DNA of 64,000 bases from RZZS01 sp964498755. GTDB lineage: Bacteria; Pseudomonadota; Alphaproteobacteria; Micavibrionales; Micavibrionaceae. The position numbers were made by a program, and so were the translations under genes. The stretch is from the NCBI GenBank assembly GCA_964498755.1, contig CAZCIB010000003.1:19678-83677 (forward strand), written 5' to 3'. Positions 33,030-41,937 of this stretch are shown one piece after another; within the stretch, counting starts at the first letter, position 1; each line of letters opens with the position of its first letter. Below the pieces are notes generated by a model. The model worked only from the letters and a program-made list of their open reading frames with translations, was not told where the DNA came from and did no database searches.

Positions 33030-34269
33030 ACCCCAAAAACTCCCACTGCCAATTGATATCCTCTTCGCTTAAGGGGTAATCCGTGCCGCCTCGGGGATAC
33101 ACAAGCTCGGCGGGCGGGATATGACACAGCTCCTTTTGCAGCCGCAGACACAGCCGCATGGGCAGCCCCGCCTTGTAAGACAGGGCAATTAACGGTTTGG
33201 CCGCCTTCATGTCGGCGATCATCCTAGCGTCCGCGAATTTGATCCCGGCGCATGCGGCAAGCGCGGCGATCACGAATTCCCCGTCGCGCATGCCGAGCGC
33301 GTCGGCGATTGTTTCCTCGTTCAACCGCCCTTCTTTTTTCAGCCTTGCCGCCCGGCCTACGGGCGTTTCATCGCTTTTGCTTTCCCTTTCGGTTTCAAAG
33401 TCCATGCGGCGGTGAAAGGCGGCGCTGATTTCCTCGATTGTCTCGGCGTCAAAATCCCCGCGTTTCAACAGCAAATCGCGCACGGACGCTTCCGCGAAAT
33501 CGGCGAGTTCCCGCGCCATCTCGGGCGGCAGGTTTTTGCGCTTTGCAATCGCGTCCTGCCATTCCGGCGTGGCTTTGGCCTTTTTGACGATATCGCCCAG
33601 CAGTTCCATCGTAATCGCCGCGCCCTTGTTTTCGAGCAGGATTGCGCCGGCCGGAACGTCGCCCGTATCGATCACCGCCTGCGAGACGAACGCGCTGACC
33701 TTTTCACGGCCGGCAATCGCCTGCACGGCCCAGCTTTCCGGGTGGTTTTTCAGGATATCGATCAGATCGTCGTCGGCGAGCGCGGCGCAAAACCGCAAGA
33801 CCGGCTCGCTGATCTCGCGCTCGATATCGCGGGCAAGGGTATTGACGACGTTCGGCGGGGCCATCGCCTGATCTTTCAGGGCACTTGAAAGCGCGCGGCG
33901 GATTTTCAAAACTTCATCCAGCGCAAGCGTGGCCAGAGCCTGCACGGCGAAGGCGTAAAGCTGGCTGTGTCTGTCTGACGATAATTCAGGCAGTAAAACA
34001 ATCAGCCGCGCCGCCAGCGCAAGCCGCACGTCTTCATCGGCGTCAACGGCCAGAACGGAACTCACCTGCACCGGCGTGGCCGGGTTCGCCGCCACCGCTT
34101 TTCGAACGCGCGGGTCCGGGTCTTTTTCGGCGAGGTAATACAGGATTTCCTTGCTGGTCGCGTCGCTGCCCGCCAACGTCAGGCGCTGTTTGACATTGCC
34201 TTCCTGCGCGATTTTTTTCTCGGTCTCGCGGTCGCGCTTTTTGGGGGATTTCTTTTTGAAGTAAAACAT
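33016..34269 (-). CDS. DUF2336 domain protein
   Basis: A 417-residue alpha-helical repeat protein. HEAT-like units begin about residue 40 (KEILYYLAEKDPDPRVRKAVAANPATP, in pieces) and continue to about 300, as in DUF2336 proteins. These are common in alphaproteobacteria, and their role is unclear. A basic N-terminus (KKKSPKKRDRETEKK) may bind nucleic acid or membrane. It follows erpA on the same strand, and the 78-bp gap between them is wholly a repeat array. Confidence 0.85.
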   Translation of the reverse strand: MFYFKKKSPKKRDRETEKKIAQEGNVKQRLTLAGSDATSKEILYYLAEKDPDPRVRKAVAANPATPVQVSSVLAVDADEDVRLALAARLIVLLPELSSDRHSQLYAFAVQALATLALDEVLKIRRALSSALKDQAMAPPNVVNTLARDIEREISEPVLRFCAALADDDLIDILKNHPESWAVQAIAGREKVSAFVSQAVIDTGDVPAGAILLENKGAAITMELLGDIVKKAKATPEWQDAIAKRKNLPPEMARELADFAEASVRDLLLKRGDFDAETIEEISAAFHRRMDFETERESKSDETPVGRAARLKKEGRLNEETIADALGMRDGEFVIAALAACAGIKFADARMIADMKAAKPLIALSYKAGLPMRLCLRLQKELCHIPPAELVYPRGGTDYPLSEEDINWQWEFLGFTGK

Positions 34270-34347
34270 CAGAAGCGAGAACCGAGTTGCAAGAAGCGAG
34301 AAACCATACCCATCATATCTCGCTTCTCGTTTCTCGCAACTCGCTTC
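34270..34347. repeat. GAAGCGAGAA / TTCTCGCTTC inverted tandem array filling the erpA-DUF2336 gap
   Basis: The left arm is CAGAAGCGAGAACCGAG...AAGCGAGAAA; the right arm is TCTCGCTTCTCGTTTCTCGC followed by AACTCGCTTCTCA. The array begins at the erpA stop (TGTGAGAAGCGAG on the minus strand) and ends at the ATG of the DUF2336 gene. It therefore occupies the whole spacer and must contain any ribosome site. Confidence 0.85.
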
Positions 34348-34671
34348 TCACACAACCGAAAACGACGTGCCGCAGCCGCAGCCCGATTTGGCGTTGGGAT
34401 TATCGATCTTGAACTCCGCGCCGATCAGGCTTTCCTCGAACGCAATGCGCGCGTCCTTGAGGAATTCCAGCGACACGTTATCCGTGACAACCGCGCCGCC
34501 GCCAAAGGCGACGTCGTCCGGCTCCTGATTGTCCGTCAAATCCAGATGATACTGAAAGCCCGAGCAACCGCCGCCCTCCACCGTCACGCGGAGCCTGAGC
34601 GCCGGGTTGTTCTGCCGCTGCCTTAAATAGTTCACGCGCGCAATCGCGCTCTCGTCGACTGTGATGCTCAT
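34348..34671 (-). CDS. erpA: Iron-sulfur cluster insertion protein ErpA (HesB/IscA family)
   Basis: A 107-residue A-type carrier. It has the three conserved cysteines: GGGCSGFQY (about residues 34-42) and the C-terminal CGCGTSF. It delivers Fe-S clusters to target proteins. Divergence from dgt is the usual alphaproteobacterial arrangement and supports ErpA over IscA. The ribosome site before ATG 34671 is weak. Confidence 0.93.
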   Translation of the reverse strand: MSITVDESAIARVNYLRQRQNNPALRLRVTVEGGGCSGFQYHLDLTDNQEPDDVAFGGGAVVTDNVSLEFLKDARIAFEESLIGAEFKIDNPNAKSGCGCGTSFSVV

Positions 34672-34915
34672 ATATTAATTATATCGCGTTGCGGGAAATA
34701 ATACAGATGGCGCGCGCGATAGTCTGATGTTTTTTTAACCGCGAATGTTGTCCGCGCGCGCAGTGATCACGGCGATGTTAATGCAGGCTTCGCCGCGTAC
34801 GCTGTGATCGCCGTGGTTTAAAATTGATATTACGCCTTTTTGCATGGTATTCGTGTCCATTCGCGTTCATTCGTGGTTAAATAAAGCCTTCTGATTATCA
34901 CAGTTGTTGCAAGAC

Positions 34916-36127
34916 ATGACCCAGTCCGCCCTGTCCCAGTCCGATCACAATTACTGCGCCCTGCCGCTGGCCGCGTACGCCTGCCGCCCCGACAGGAGCA
35001 AAGGCCGTCTGCACGACGAGCCGCCGAGTCGGCACCGCACAGAGTTTCACCGTGACCGCGACCGGATCGTTCATGCCAGCGCGTTCCGCCGCCTGAAATA
35101 CAAGACGCAGGTTTTCGTCTATCACGAGGGCGATCATTACCGCACGCGTCTTTCCCATACGCTGGAAGTCGCGCAGGTGACGCGCACGCTCGCCAGAGCC
35201 CTGCTGATCAACGAGGATCTGGCCGAATCGGTTGCGCTGGCCCACGATCTCGGCCATACGCCCTTCGCGCATATCGGCGAGGTGTTCCTGCAGAAATGCA
35301 TGGAGCCCTATGGCGGATTCGAGCACAACGACCAGTCTTTGCGCGTTCTGACGATTCTGGAGCGCAAATACCCGGACTGGCGCGGGCTCAATCTGACATG
35401 GGAAACGCTCGAGGGCGTGGTCAAGCATAACGGGCCGATCACGGGGCCTCTGCCCGCAACGCTCGGCAAAGTCAGCAAGGACCTCGATCTCGAACTGTCA
35501 ACGCATGCCTCGCTGGAGGCGCAAGCGGCGGCGCTGGCCGACGACATCGCCTATAACAATCACGATGTCGAGGACGGTCTGCGCGCCGGGCTGTTCAGCC
35601 TCGAGGAAATCCGGGAACTGCCGCTTCTCGCCGAAGTTCTTGAGGGCGTCTACGAAAGCCACGGCAAGCTCTCGCAGCATTATCTCGTCAACGAGCTTGT
35701 GCGCGACATGATCGGGGAAATGGTCAATGACGTTCTGCTCGAGACGCGCCGCAGGCTCTCGGACCTAAACGCGCAGACCCCCGACGATATCCGCGGCGCC
35801 GGACGGCAGACCGTTACCTTTTCCCCGGAAATGGAAGAGAAGGTCAATAATTTACGCGCGTTTCTGTACGAGAAAATGTACCGGCATTTCAAGATCAACC
35901 GCATCTGGTTCAAGGTCGACAAAATCGTCAACGATCTCTTCGGCGCGTTTTTCAACTATCCAAACACCCTGCCCGAGCGCTGGCAGGCCGATATCGCCGA
36001 GGCGGGCGGCCACGAAGACGACGCCGCCAAAGCGCGCGTTGTTTGCGATTACATCGCGGGCATGACCGACCGCTTCGCCATCCGCGAACATGAACGCCTG
36101 TTCGATCTGTACTGGGATTTGAAATGA
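34916..36127 (+). CDS. dgt: dGTPase-like deoxynucleotide triphosphohydrolase
   Basis: A 403-residue HD-domain hydrolase (from ATG 34916; TTG 34904 is also in frame). It shows RDRDRIVHASAFRRLKYKTQV (in pieces), YRTRLSHTLEVAQ with the first His, AHDLGHTPF with the His-Asp pair, and later DDIAYNNHDVEDG. Members cleave dNTPs to deoxynucleoside and triphosphate, controlling dNTP pools. argS, which often follows dgt in alphaproteobacteria, is not found next to it. Confidence 0.95.
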   Translation: MTQSALSQSDHNYCALPLAAYACRPDRSKGRLHDEPPSRHRTEFHRDRDRIVHASAFRRLKYKTQVFVYHEGDHYRTRLSHTLEVAQVTRTLARALLINEDLAESVALAHDLGHTPFAHIGEVFLQKCMEPYGGFEHNDQSLRVLTILERKYPDWRGLNLTWETLEGVVKHNGPITGPLPATLGKVSKDLDLELSTHASLEAQAAALADDIAYNNHDVEDGLRAGLFSLEEIRELPLLAEVLEGVYESHGKLSQHYLVNELVRDMIGEMVNDVLLETRRRLSDLNAQTPDDIRGAGRQTVTFSPEMEEKVNNLRAFLYEKMYRHFKINRIWFKVDKIVNDLFGAFFNYPNTLPERWQADIAEAGGHEDDAAKARVVCDYIAGMTDRFAIREHERLFDLYWDLK

Positions 36128-36172
36128 GACAGGGCGCTGCCCTTAGCTTACACAATTTCAATAATCACTTTT

Positions 36173-36272
36173 GGAAAAGGTAACGGGCCCGTTAAACGGA
36201 CTAAGTCCGTTTTTTTTCGGCGTTTTTCTATGGATACATCTCTGGCCTTTAGGAATATATTCTACCACAAAA
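36173..36272 (+). repeat. Two-copy conserved intergenic element with terminator hairpin
   Basis: GGAAAAGGTAACGGGCCCGTT is followed by the hairpin AAACGGACT-A-AGTCCGTTT (36194-36212), a run of eight T, a variable middle, and finally GAATATATTCTACCACAAAA. The same order occurs at 48295-48400, again downstream of a plus-strand gene. The hairpin plus T-run would act as a terminator for dgt. Why the flanks are also conserved is unknown. The rest of 36128-36497 holds only a CGAAGAAGCGAAGACG / CTTCGGGCCTTCGCG hairpin. Confidence 0.7.
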
Positions 36273-36497
36273 TAGCCAAAAAGGTAAGAAGCGGCGCAGA
36301 GAAGAGAAAGCCGCACGCAGTGCTGAATAAACCGTTTTTTTATTGAAGCGCGAAGATGCGAAGAAGCGAAGACGCCTTCGGAGGCTTCGGGCCTTCGCGC
36401 CCCAAAAACCACATAAAAAACAAAATAACGCTTGCGGTTTTCTTAAATTTCCGTATTATTCCCTGCGTATGTTTCTTGAAATAGAGGGTGATAAAGG

Positions 36498-38006
36498 ATG
36501 GTCCGGCCTGGCATTCTTTGGAGTCGTATTGCGCGAAGCGTTTCGGATTATATCCATGGCAGTGATCTGGATCGCAATCCTGCATGGAGTGGCCGGGAAC
36601 CGGCAGAGCTTTCTGGCGCACGAAATGCTTCAATGGCCGGGCAAGCCGGCAGAACAAAACTCATCATAAATAATCCAGGTCAGTCACTTGGGGACCTGCG
36701 CGTTGAAAGCGCAACACAGTTTTTTGAGCGCGTCCTTGAATTCAAGCGCACGCACCTTGAGCAAGATATGGAAGGCCTTTACGTCGAAGGCTTTTTTGAT
36801 GCCTTTGGTCTTGTCTCTTCAGGCTATACAGGCGCAAATTACTTTCTGGGCGACGAGGAGGCCTTCGCAGCCGGAGGCGCCGCATTAATGAGTTTCGGCT
36901 CCATCGCCTCCGGGGCAGCTACAGCTTGGAGCTTTTATAAACGTCTGGAAGCTACGAGACTTTTACAGGCGATTTCAGACTTCGCGCATTATGAGACGAA
37001 TCCTGCGACAGGTCATAAAAAAAAGCGGGCCCCGGGAGATACTGAAAAAATATTCTTTGCGGCCCTGCCAATAGTCAGGGTAGAAGCTTCGATTCCTAAT
37101 GAGGATGGCATGGGAACCGGGGATGACATGGTTACCTTCAAGCCGGAAAAGGTTACGCTTAATAACAGACTGCCTCAGGGCTTAATGGATATCATCAATG
37201 AAGCCGAGCATCACAAACCGAAGCTGGAGGCATTTAGCTTAAGTCATTTGCCAGGGCTTATCAGACGCGAAACCCCGAAAATGCTACGCAGCGTATTTGT
37301 CGAGGGAAGCGTCACAGCCTACCGCTCTTTCTGGCATGAACCCAGACAAACGCTTAAAGAGACAGCCGCCTCTTTAAGCACGGCGTTCAGACTAGCGGGG
37401 AACCCCGTTAAAACCTGCCGTAGGGCTTTTCTGCAAACGGCCGAGGAAAGGCGTATCGCATTCCATCGCAGCGTGCAAAGGGAAGATAACAAGCTGATAT
37501 CAGACATAGACCGAGAAGCAGCTAAGTCTCTGCCTGATCACAAGAAGCTCAGGCTGGAAGATATATTCCCGCAGGAAGAAGTCGACGCTATTCGCGAGTG
37601 GTCATATCCTAAAGCAAGCCTCCGTCGTCTTGTCAGGGAGGAGGCGATCCTCGCTGCCGGGGGCGTTGCCGCCATGTTATTTACTGTAGGCGGACTTGCC
37701 AAAGGCAGCGCTGGGGCTATGAGCGGCGGCGCAAAAGCTCTAAATGGAGACTTCTCCGGCATAGGCTCTCTGTCACTGGGCATCATGGACATATACATGG
37801 CCATCATGAACGTCGTGCCTTGGCGCGTTATCGGACGCGGCGTACTGGAGCTTGAAGGAAAAGAAAAAGAGCATGGCGATGAGATTATAAGGAAATATTC
37901 TGATCTCAGGGAATTACAGGCAAGAATAAAACAAACAATGGACAACGGCGGCGGCGCGGCGACTGCGGAACAGGAATCTCCTGCCCCTGCCCCTGCCCCC
38001 GCCTGA
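36498..38006 (+). CDS. Unknown 502-residue protein with C-terminal membrane segments
   Basis: No family is recognised. Features: a small-residue stretch near residues 125-145 (AAGGAALMSFGSIASGAATA), a charged, helical middle, another Gly/Ala-rich hydrophobic region at about 383-432 (LAAGGVAAMLFTVGGLAKG, then SLGIMDIYMAIM), and a Pro/Ala tail (PAPAPAPA). Similar Pro/Ala tails end the proteins at 24956 and 27498. The start is uncertain: AAGG touches ATG 36498, and ATG 36630 is an alternative. A short overlapping frame with one membrane segment (from 36469) competes with the N-terminus. It occupies the slot between dgt and the SPOR gene. Confidence 0.6.
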   Translation: MVRPGILWSRIARSVSDYIHGSDLDRNPAWSGREPAELSGARNASMAGQAGRTKLIINNPGQSLGDLRVESATQFFERVLEFKRTHLEQDMEGLYVEGFFDAFGLVSSGYTGANYFLGDEEAFAAGGAALMSFGSIASGAATAWSFYKRLEATRLLQAISDFAHYETNPATGHKKKRAPGDTEKIFFAALPIVRVEASIPNEDGMGTGDDMVTFKPEKVTLNNRLPQGLMDIINEAEHHKPKLEAFSLSHLPGLIRRETPKMLRSVFVEGSVTAYRSFWHEPRQTLKETAASLSTAFRLAGNPVKTCRRAFLQTAEERRIAFHRSVQREDNKLISDIDREAAKSLPDHKKLRLEDIFPQEEVDAIREWSYPKASLRRLVREEAILAAGGVAAMLFTVGGLAKGSAGAMSGGAKALNGDFSGIGSLSLGIMDIYMAIMNVVPWRVIGRGVLELEGKEKEHGDEIIRKYSDLRELQARIKQTMDNGGGAATAEQESPAPAPAPA

Positions 38007-38120
38007 TATCCTCAAAAAGTGGATAACTCGACCGCAACCGAATCGCCCGCTCTTGAGCGCATATCCTTAATCTGTTAATTGATTATTATTGCAAAACATA
38101 TACGCGAAGGATGACGGGAC

Positions 38121-39071
38121 ATGCCGGAAAACGCACAGAACAATGGCGGTAAGGATAACATCATCGCCGGAATCGGCCGGGCGATTCGCCGCAACAACCG
38201 CGTGCACGGGCGCGGCTCGCTGGTCAGCTTCATGGTCGTCCTGTCGATGATCGCCGTGCTCGTCGGCGTTCTCTGGTACAGCTATCCGCGCGAAACGGAG
38301 ACTTATGACCGCAACACGGTTCCTCTTGTGCGGGCCGATGACGAGCCATACCGCACGAAGCCCGAAGACCCCGGCGGCATGAACGTGCCGCATCGCGACA
38401 GCACGATTTTCGAAGGCATGCGCGAGGGCCGCAATCAGACCGGCGGCAACGGCAGGATAGAAAATCTGCTGGCCGAGGATGAAAAACCCATGCCGCGCGA
38501 TCAGCTTTTCGCCGGTCTGAACACGCGGCAGGACATACAGGAGAAAGCCCCGCAGAACCTTTTTGACGAGGCCGATACGCCTGACGCAAACGATCTGACG
38601 GAAACAATGCCGCCGCAGCCCCGCCCCCCGGCTAATGAAACAGAGGAGGATACGCGCGCGCTTGTGAAATCCGTCCTTGAAGAGCATGACAAAACCGCCG
38701 CCGAAAAGAAACAGCAGGATACGGCCACGAACAGCGCGGCGCCCGAAGCCAGACCCGAGCCGAAGCCAGAAACCGTTGAACCCGCCGCCGGCAGCGTCCA
38801 GCGAACGATCGCCGATTCGCCGCGGGATTATTTCGTGCAGCTCGCCAGCCTGGGCAGCCGCGACGCCGCGCTCTCGGCCTGGAAAAAACTGGAAGGACAG
38901 CACGCCTCGGTTCTTAAAGGCGAACAGCACAGGATCCGCAGCGCCGACATACCGGGCCGCGGCACGTTCTATCGCGTGCAGGCGGGACCCTATACGAAAG
39001 ACCGCGCAAACGACGTATGCGGGGAAATAAAAAGCGCTGGCGCAGGTGGCTGCCTTGTGGTCAAGCGCTGA
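38121..39071 (+). CDS. SPOR-domain cell division/envelope protein
   Basis: A 316-residue type II membrane protein: short cytoplasmic start, one membrane segment (about residues 35-53, VSFMVVLSMIAVLVGVLW), a long disordered periplasmic linker rich in Pro/Glu, then a C-terminal SPOR domain (about 238-316: DYFVQLASLGSRDAALSAW and FYRVQAGPYTKDRANDVC). SPOR domains bind denuded glycan at division sites. It overlaps nagZ by 26 nt and stands at the head of the nagZ-scp-tat operon. Confidence 0.9.
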   Translation: MPENAQNNGGKDNIIAGIGRAIRRNNRVHGRGSLVSFMVVLSMIAVLVGVLWYSYPRETETYDRNTVPLVRADDEPYRTKPEDPGGMNVPHRDSTIFEGMREGRNQTGGNGRIENLLAEDEKPMPRDQLFAGLNTRQDIQEKAPQNLFDEADTPDANDLTETMPPQPRPPANETEEDTRALVKSVLEEHDKTAAEKKQQDTATNSAAPEARPEPKPETVEPAAGSVQRTIADSPRDYFVQLASLGSRDAALSAWKKLEGQHASVLKGEQHRIRSADIPGRGTFYRVQAGPYTKDRANDVCGEIKSAGAGGCLVVKR

Positions 39072-40029
39072 GATTAATACTTCCGTCCTCGCCGCGATAT
39101 TCTCTCTTTCCGGTCCCGAATTAACGGACCGGGAAAAGGCGCTGTTCCGTGAGAGCAACCCGCTTGGCTTCATCCTGTTCGCGCGCAATTGCGCCGATCC
39201 CGACCAGCTGCGCAAACTTACGGACGACTTGAAGGACGCGCTCGGGCGCGATTGCCCGGTCCTCATCGATCAGGAAGGCGGACGCGTCCAGCGCCTCAAG
39301 CCGCCGCACTGGAGCGCATATCCGCCCATGCGCGATTTTGCCGATCAGCCTTACGAAGCCTTGGAATCGGCCATCCGCGCGCAGGCCGGGGAATTGACGG
39401 ACGCCGGGATCAACGTCAATTGCGCGCCCGTTCTAGACGTTCTCACGCCTGAAACGCATGACGTGATCGGCGACCGCGCCTTCAGCCACAACCCGGAAAT
39501 CGTCAGTGAACTGGGAGGGATCGTTTGCGAAGCCCTGCTCGGCGCGGGCATTACGCCCGTTATCAAACACATGCCCGGACACGGCCGCGCCACGGCGGAC
39601 AGTCACCACGTCCTGCCGCGCGTACGCGCCGCGCGCGGGGAACTGGAAAAGGATTTTGCGCCGTTCCGGGATATCGCCGGACGATTCGGCCACAAAGTAT
39701 GGGCGATGACGGCGCATGTGGTTTATGACGAGATTGACATGTACCTGCCCACGACATTGTCGCGCAAAGCCATATCCGGCGTCATCCGACGCGATATCGG
39801 CTTTGACGGTTTTCTCATTAGCGACGATATGGAGATGAAGGCTCTGGCCAGTTACGGCGATGTCGCGGAAAACGCGCGCGTCGCGCTTAATGCGGGCCTT
39901 GACTGCGTTCTGCACTGCAACGGGGATTTCAAAGAGATGGAACGGCTGGCGGACGCGTTGCCAAAGCTGCGGATGGATTCCGTAAAAAGGTTGCAAAATA
40001 CGGGGAAATCATCAAAAGTAGCGTCATGA
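39046..40029 (+). CDS. nagZ: Beta-N-acetylhexosaminidase
   Basis: A glycoside hydrolase family 3 enzyme that removes GlcNAc from muropeptides during peptidoglycan recycling. It shows NPLGFILFARNC, LIDQEGGRVQRL, the catalytic-loop KHMPGHGRATADSH (about residues 172-185), and the nucleophile Asp in ISDDMEMKA. The start is GTG at 39046, inside the SPOR gene; a slightly later start is possible. The end overlaps scpA (ATGA). Confidence 0.95.
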   Translation: MAALWSSAEINTSVLAAIFSLSGPELTDREKALFRESNPLGFILFARNCADPDQLRKLTDDLKDALGRDCPVLIDQEGGRVQRLKPPHWSAYPPMRDFADQPYEALESAIRAQAGELTDAGINVNCAPVLDVLTPETHDVIGDRAFSHNPEIVSELGGIVCEALLGAGITPVIKHMPGHGRATADSHHVLPRVRAARGELEKDFAPFRDIAGRFGHKVWAMTAHVVYDEIDMYLPTTLSRKAISGVIRRDIGFDGFLISDDMEMKALASYGDVAENARVALNAGLDCVLHCNGDFKEMERLADALPKLRMDSVKRLQNTGKSSKVAS

Positions 40030-40841
40030 ACCAGCCCGCTTTCGAGGAAGATCCGCCGCGAGAATACGGCGCGGCAAGCGCGCATTCCGCCGATGCGTTG
40101 CTGCTCAATATCGACGGCTACGAGGGGCCGATCGACGTTTTGTTACAGCTTGCGCGCGACCAGAAAGTCGATCTCTCGAAAATCTCGATCCTGCAGCTCG
40201 CGCGGCAATACTTGAGCTTTATCGAGCGCGCGCAGGATTTACGCCTGGAGCTTGCCGCCGATTACCTCGTCATGGCGGCGTGGCTCGCCTATCTTAAATC
40301 GCGCCTGCTGCTGCCAAAACAGGAGAGCGGTGAAGAAGAACTCTCGGCGCAGGAAATGGCCGAGGCTCTGCAGTTTCAGTTGCGCCGTCTTGAAGCCATG
40401 CGGAAATCCGCCGATAAACTTATGCGGCGTCCGCAGCTCGGGCAGAATGTTTTTGCGCGCGGCATGCCGGAGCAGTTCGGTACGCAAACGAACGTCACCT
40501 ACGACGTCGGCCTCTACGATCTCCTGAAGGCTTACGGCGATATCAAGCGCCGCGCAGCCGGACAGCATTACGAAATGCCGGTCTTCACATTGATGAGCAT
40601 GGAACAGGCGATGGAGCGCATGACGCGCATGTTCGGCCAGCTCCCGCAAAAAGCAGGCAAGAGCGTCTGGACCACGCTGCACAGCTTCATTCCTGAGGGC
40701 GGAGATAAACTTTTCTCGCGCTCCGCGCTGGCCTCGCTGTTCACGGCCGGGCTGGAGCTTGCGAAACAGGGCAGGCTTGAAATCAGGCAGGACGGTCTGT
40801 TCCGTCCGATTTATTTAAGGGCGGAAGTCGATGACGTTTAA
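40026..40841 (+). CDS. scpA: Segregation and condensation protein A
   Basis: The kleisin subunit of the SMC-ScpAB condensin that organises the chromosome. 271 residues. The N-terminal SMC-binding region YEGPIDVLLQLARDQKVDLSKISI (in pieces) and LAADYLVMAAWLAYLKSRLLLP (in pieces) are typical; a C-terminal winged helix follows. ATG overlaps the nagZ stop. The scpB gene follows after an inserted palindromic repeat. Confidence 0.95.
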   Translation: MNQPAFEEDPPREYGAASAHSADALLLNIDGYEGPIDVLLQLARDQKVDLSKISILQLARQYLSFIERAQDLRLELAADYLVMAAWLAYLKSRLLLPKQESGEEELSAQEMAEALQFQLRRLEAMRKSADKLMRRPQLGQNVFARGMPEQFGTQTNVTYDVGLYDLLKAYGDIKRRAAGQHYEMPVFTLMSMEQAMERMTRMFGQLPQKAGKSVWTTLHSFIPEGGDKLFSRSALASLFTAGLELAKQGRLEIRQDGLFRPIYLRAEVDDV

Positions 40842-40852
40842 TATGAATTGCA

Positions 40853-40918
40853 TCCCGGACTGGATCCGGGATCCAGTGAATTGTTGTCTGGATCCCGGCT
40901 TGCGCCGGGATGCTGCGA
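40853..40918. repeat. GGATCCGGGATCCAG palindromic repeat between scpA and scpB
   Basis: CATCCCGGACTGGATCCGGG and CGGCTTGCGCCGGGATG flank the inner GATCCAG / CTGGATC pair. It starts about 11 nt after the scpA stop. The reading frame of scpB is open through it, but the true scpB start lies downstream. Confidence 0.85.
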
Positions 40919-40928
40919 GAGTGAAGGC

Positions 40929-41528
40929 ATGAGTAAAAACAACCACCTCCGCCTGCTCGAAGCGTTATTGTTCGCAAGCGCCGAGCCGCTCTCGCCCAGG
41001 GCCATGCGCGAAAGACTTGGCGAGGACATTGATCTTGGCGCGCTTTTGAGCGAATTACAAAGCCATTACAAAGACCGCGGCGTTAATCTCGTGGAGATCG
41101 GCGGTCTGTGGGCCTTCCGCACCGCGCCGGATCTGGGCGAAGCCTTGAGCCTCAACAAGGACGTCCAGCGCAAGCTCTCGCGCGCCGCGCTGGAGACGAT
41201 GGCGATTATCGCCTATCATCAGCCGATCACCCGCGCGGAAATCGAGAATATCCGCGGCGTGGCGACCTCGAAAGGCACGCTGGACGTCTTGATGGAGACG
41301 GGCTGGATCAAGCCGGGACGGCGGCGCGAGAGCCCGGGGCGGCCGCTGACCTGGGTGACAACGAACGCTTTTATGGATCAGTTCGGGCTTGAGAGCATGA
41401 CCGATCTGCCGGGCCTCGACGATCTCAAGGCCACGGGCCTCCTCGACCGCCGCCCCGCGATAGAAGCCTTGCCTGACAGCGAGGATTTGTTTAGAGATCA
41501 GATAGACCGGGAAGAGGAAGAGGTTTAG
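40929..41528 (+). CDS. scpB: Segregation and condensation protein B
   Basis: A winged-helix partner of ScpA and SMC; 199 residues from ATG 40929. Motifs are LLEALLFASAEPLS (residues 8-21), ALETMAIIAYHQPITRAEIENIRG (in pieces) and GRRRESPGRPLTWVTT. The frame is open 81 nt further upstream, but that part is encoded by a palindromic repeat and is not ScpB-like. The next gene is tatA. Confidence 0.94.
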   Translation: MSKNNHLRLLEALLFASAEPLSPRAMRERLGEDIDLGALLSELQSHYKDRGVNLVEIGGLWAFRTAPDLGEALSLNKDVQRKLSRAALETMAIIAYHQPITRAEIENIRGVATSKGTLDVLMETGWIKPGRRRESPGRPLTWVTTNAFMDQFGLESMTDLPGLDDLKATGLLDRRPAIEALPDSEDLFRDQIDREEEEV

Positions 41529-41545
41529 AAGCCGCCCGGCTGTCA

Positions 41546-41657
41546 TCTCGTGCGCAGCGCCGACAGGCGCGCAGTCGAGAGATCCGCGTAAAAAATTATA
41601 CTGGATCAGATCTCTCCGCTACGCCTTGCTTTGCAAGGCTTCGGTCGAGATGACAAA
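41546..41657. repeat. TGTCATCTCG / CGAGATGACA repeat between scpB and tatA
   Basis: CTGTCATCTCGTGCGCAGCG pairs with GGTCGAGATGACAAATT; inside are GAGAGATCC / GGATCAGATCTCTC arms and a CCTTGCTTTGCAAGG hairpin. The same core, enclosed by TATAGT ends, forms the element at 48616-48814. It begins about 17 nt after the scpB stop and leaves the tatA ribosome site (AAAGGAGAGG) intact. Confidence 0.85.
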
Positions 41658-41677
41658 TTAAAGGAGAGGAAAAACGC

Positions 41678-41857
41678 ATGTCTCTTGGCATCTGGCAAAT
41701 CGCATTAATCGTGCTGGTGATCCTGCTGCTCTTCGGCGCGGGCAGACTGCCGCGCATGATGGAAGACCTCGGCAAGGGCATCAATTCATTCAAAAAAGGC
41801 CTCAAGGACGAGAAGTCCGGAGAGCCGGAAAAGATTGAGAAGAAGGAAGGGGAGTAG
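41678..41857 (+). CDS. tatA: Sec-independent translocase subunit TatA
   Basis: A 59-residue protein: one membrane helix (about residues 5-21), the hinge FGAGRLPRMMEDLGKGINSF, and a charged Lys/Glu tail. TatA forms the pore of the twin-arginine export system for folded proteins. AAAGGAGAGG precedes ATG 41678. It leads tatB and tatC, separated from both by repeat arrays. Confidence 0.93.
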   Translation: MSLGIWQIALIVLVILLLFGAGRLPRMMEDLGKGINSFKKGLKDEKSGEPEKIEKKEGE

Positions 41858-41937
41858 TTACGAGTTCAAGTTACGAGTTACAAGAAGAACAATATCTTGC
41901 AACTCGCAACTCGCAACTCGCAACTCGCAACTGGAAT
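41858..41937. repeat. GTTACGAGTT / CGCAACTCGCAACT array filling the tatA-tatB gap
   Basis: The left arm TTACGAGTTCAAGTTACGAG begins on the base after the tatA stop. The right arm holds repeated CAACTCG words and ends two or three bases before the tatB ATG. The whole spacer is array, so tatB has no visible Shine-Dalgarno sequence of its own. Confidence 0.85.

Noticed and set aside
36343..36669. Small open frame overlapping the start of the 502-residue gene
   Set aside because: Its second half has one membrane-like segment, but its start region is a repeat hairpin and no ribosome site is seen. It is kept only as an alternative to the N-terminus of the larger gene.
40848..40928. N-terminal extension of ScpB
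   Set aside because: The extra 27 codons are a palindromic repeat; ScpB homology begins at ATG 40929.
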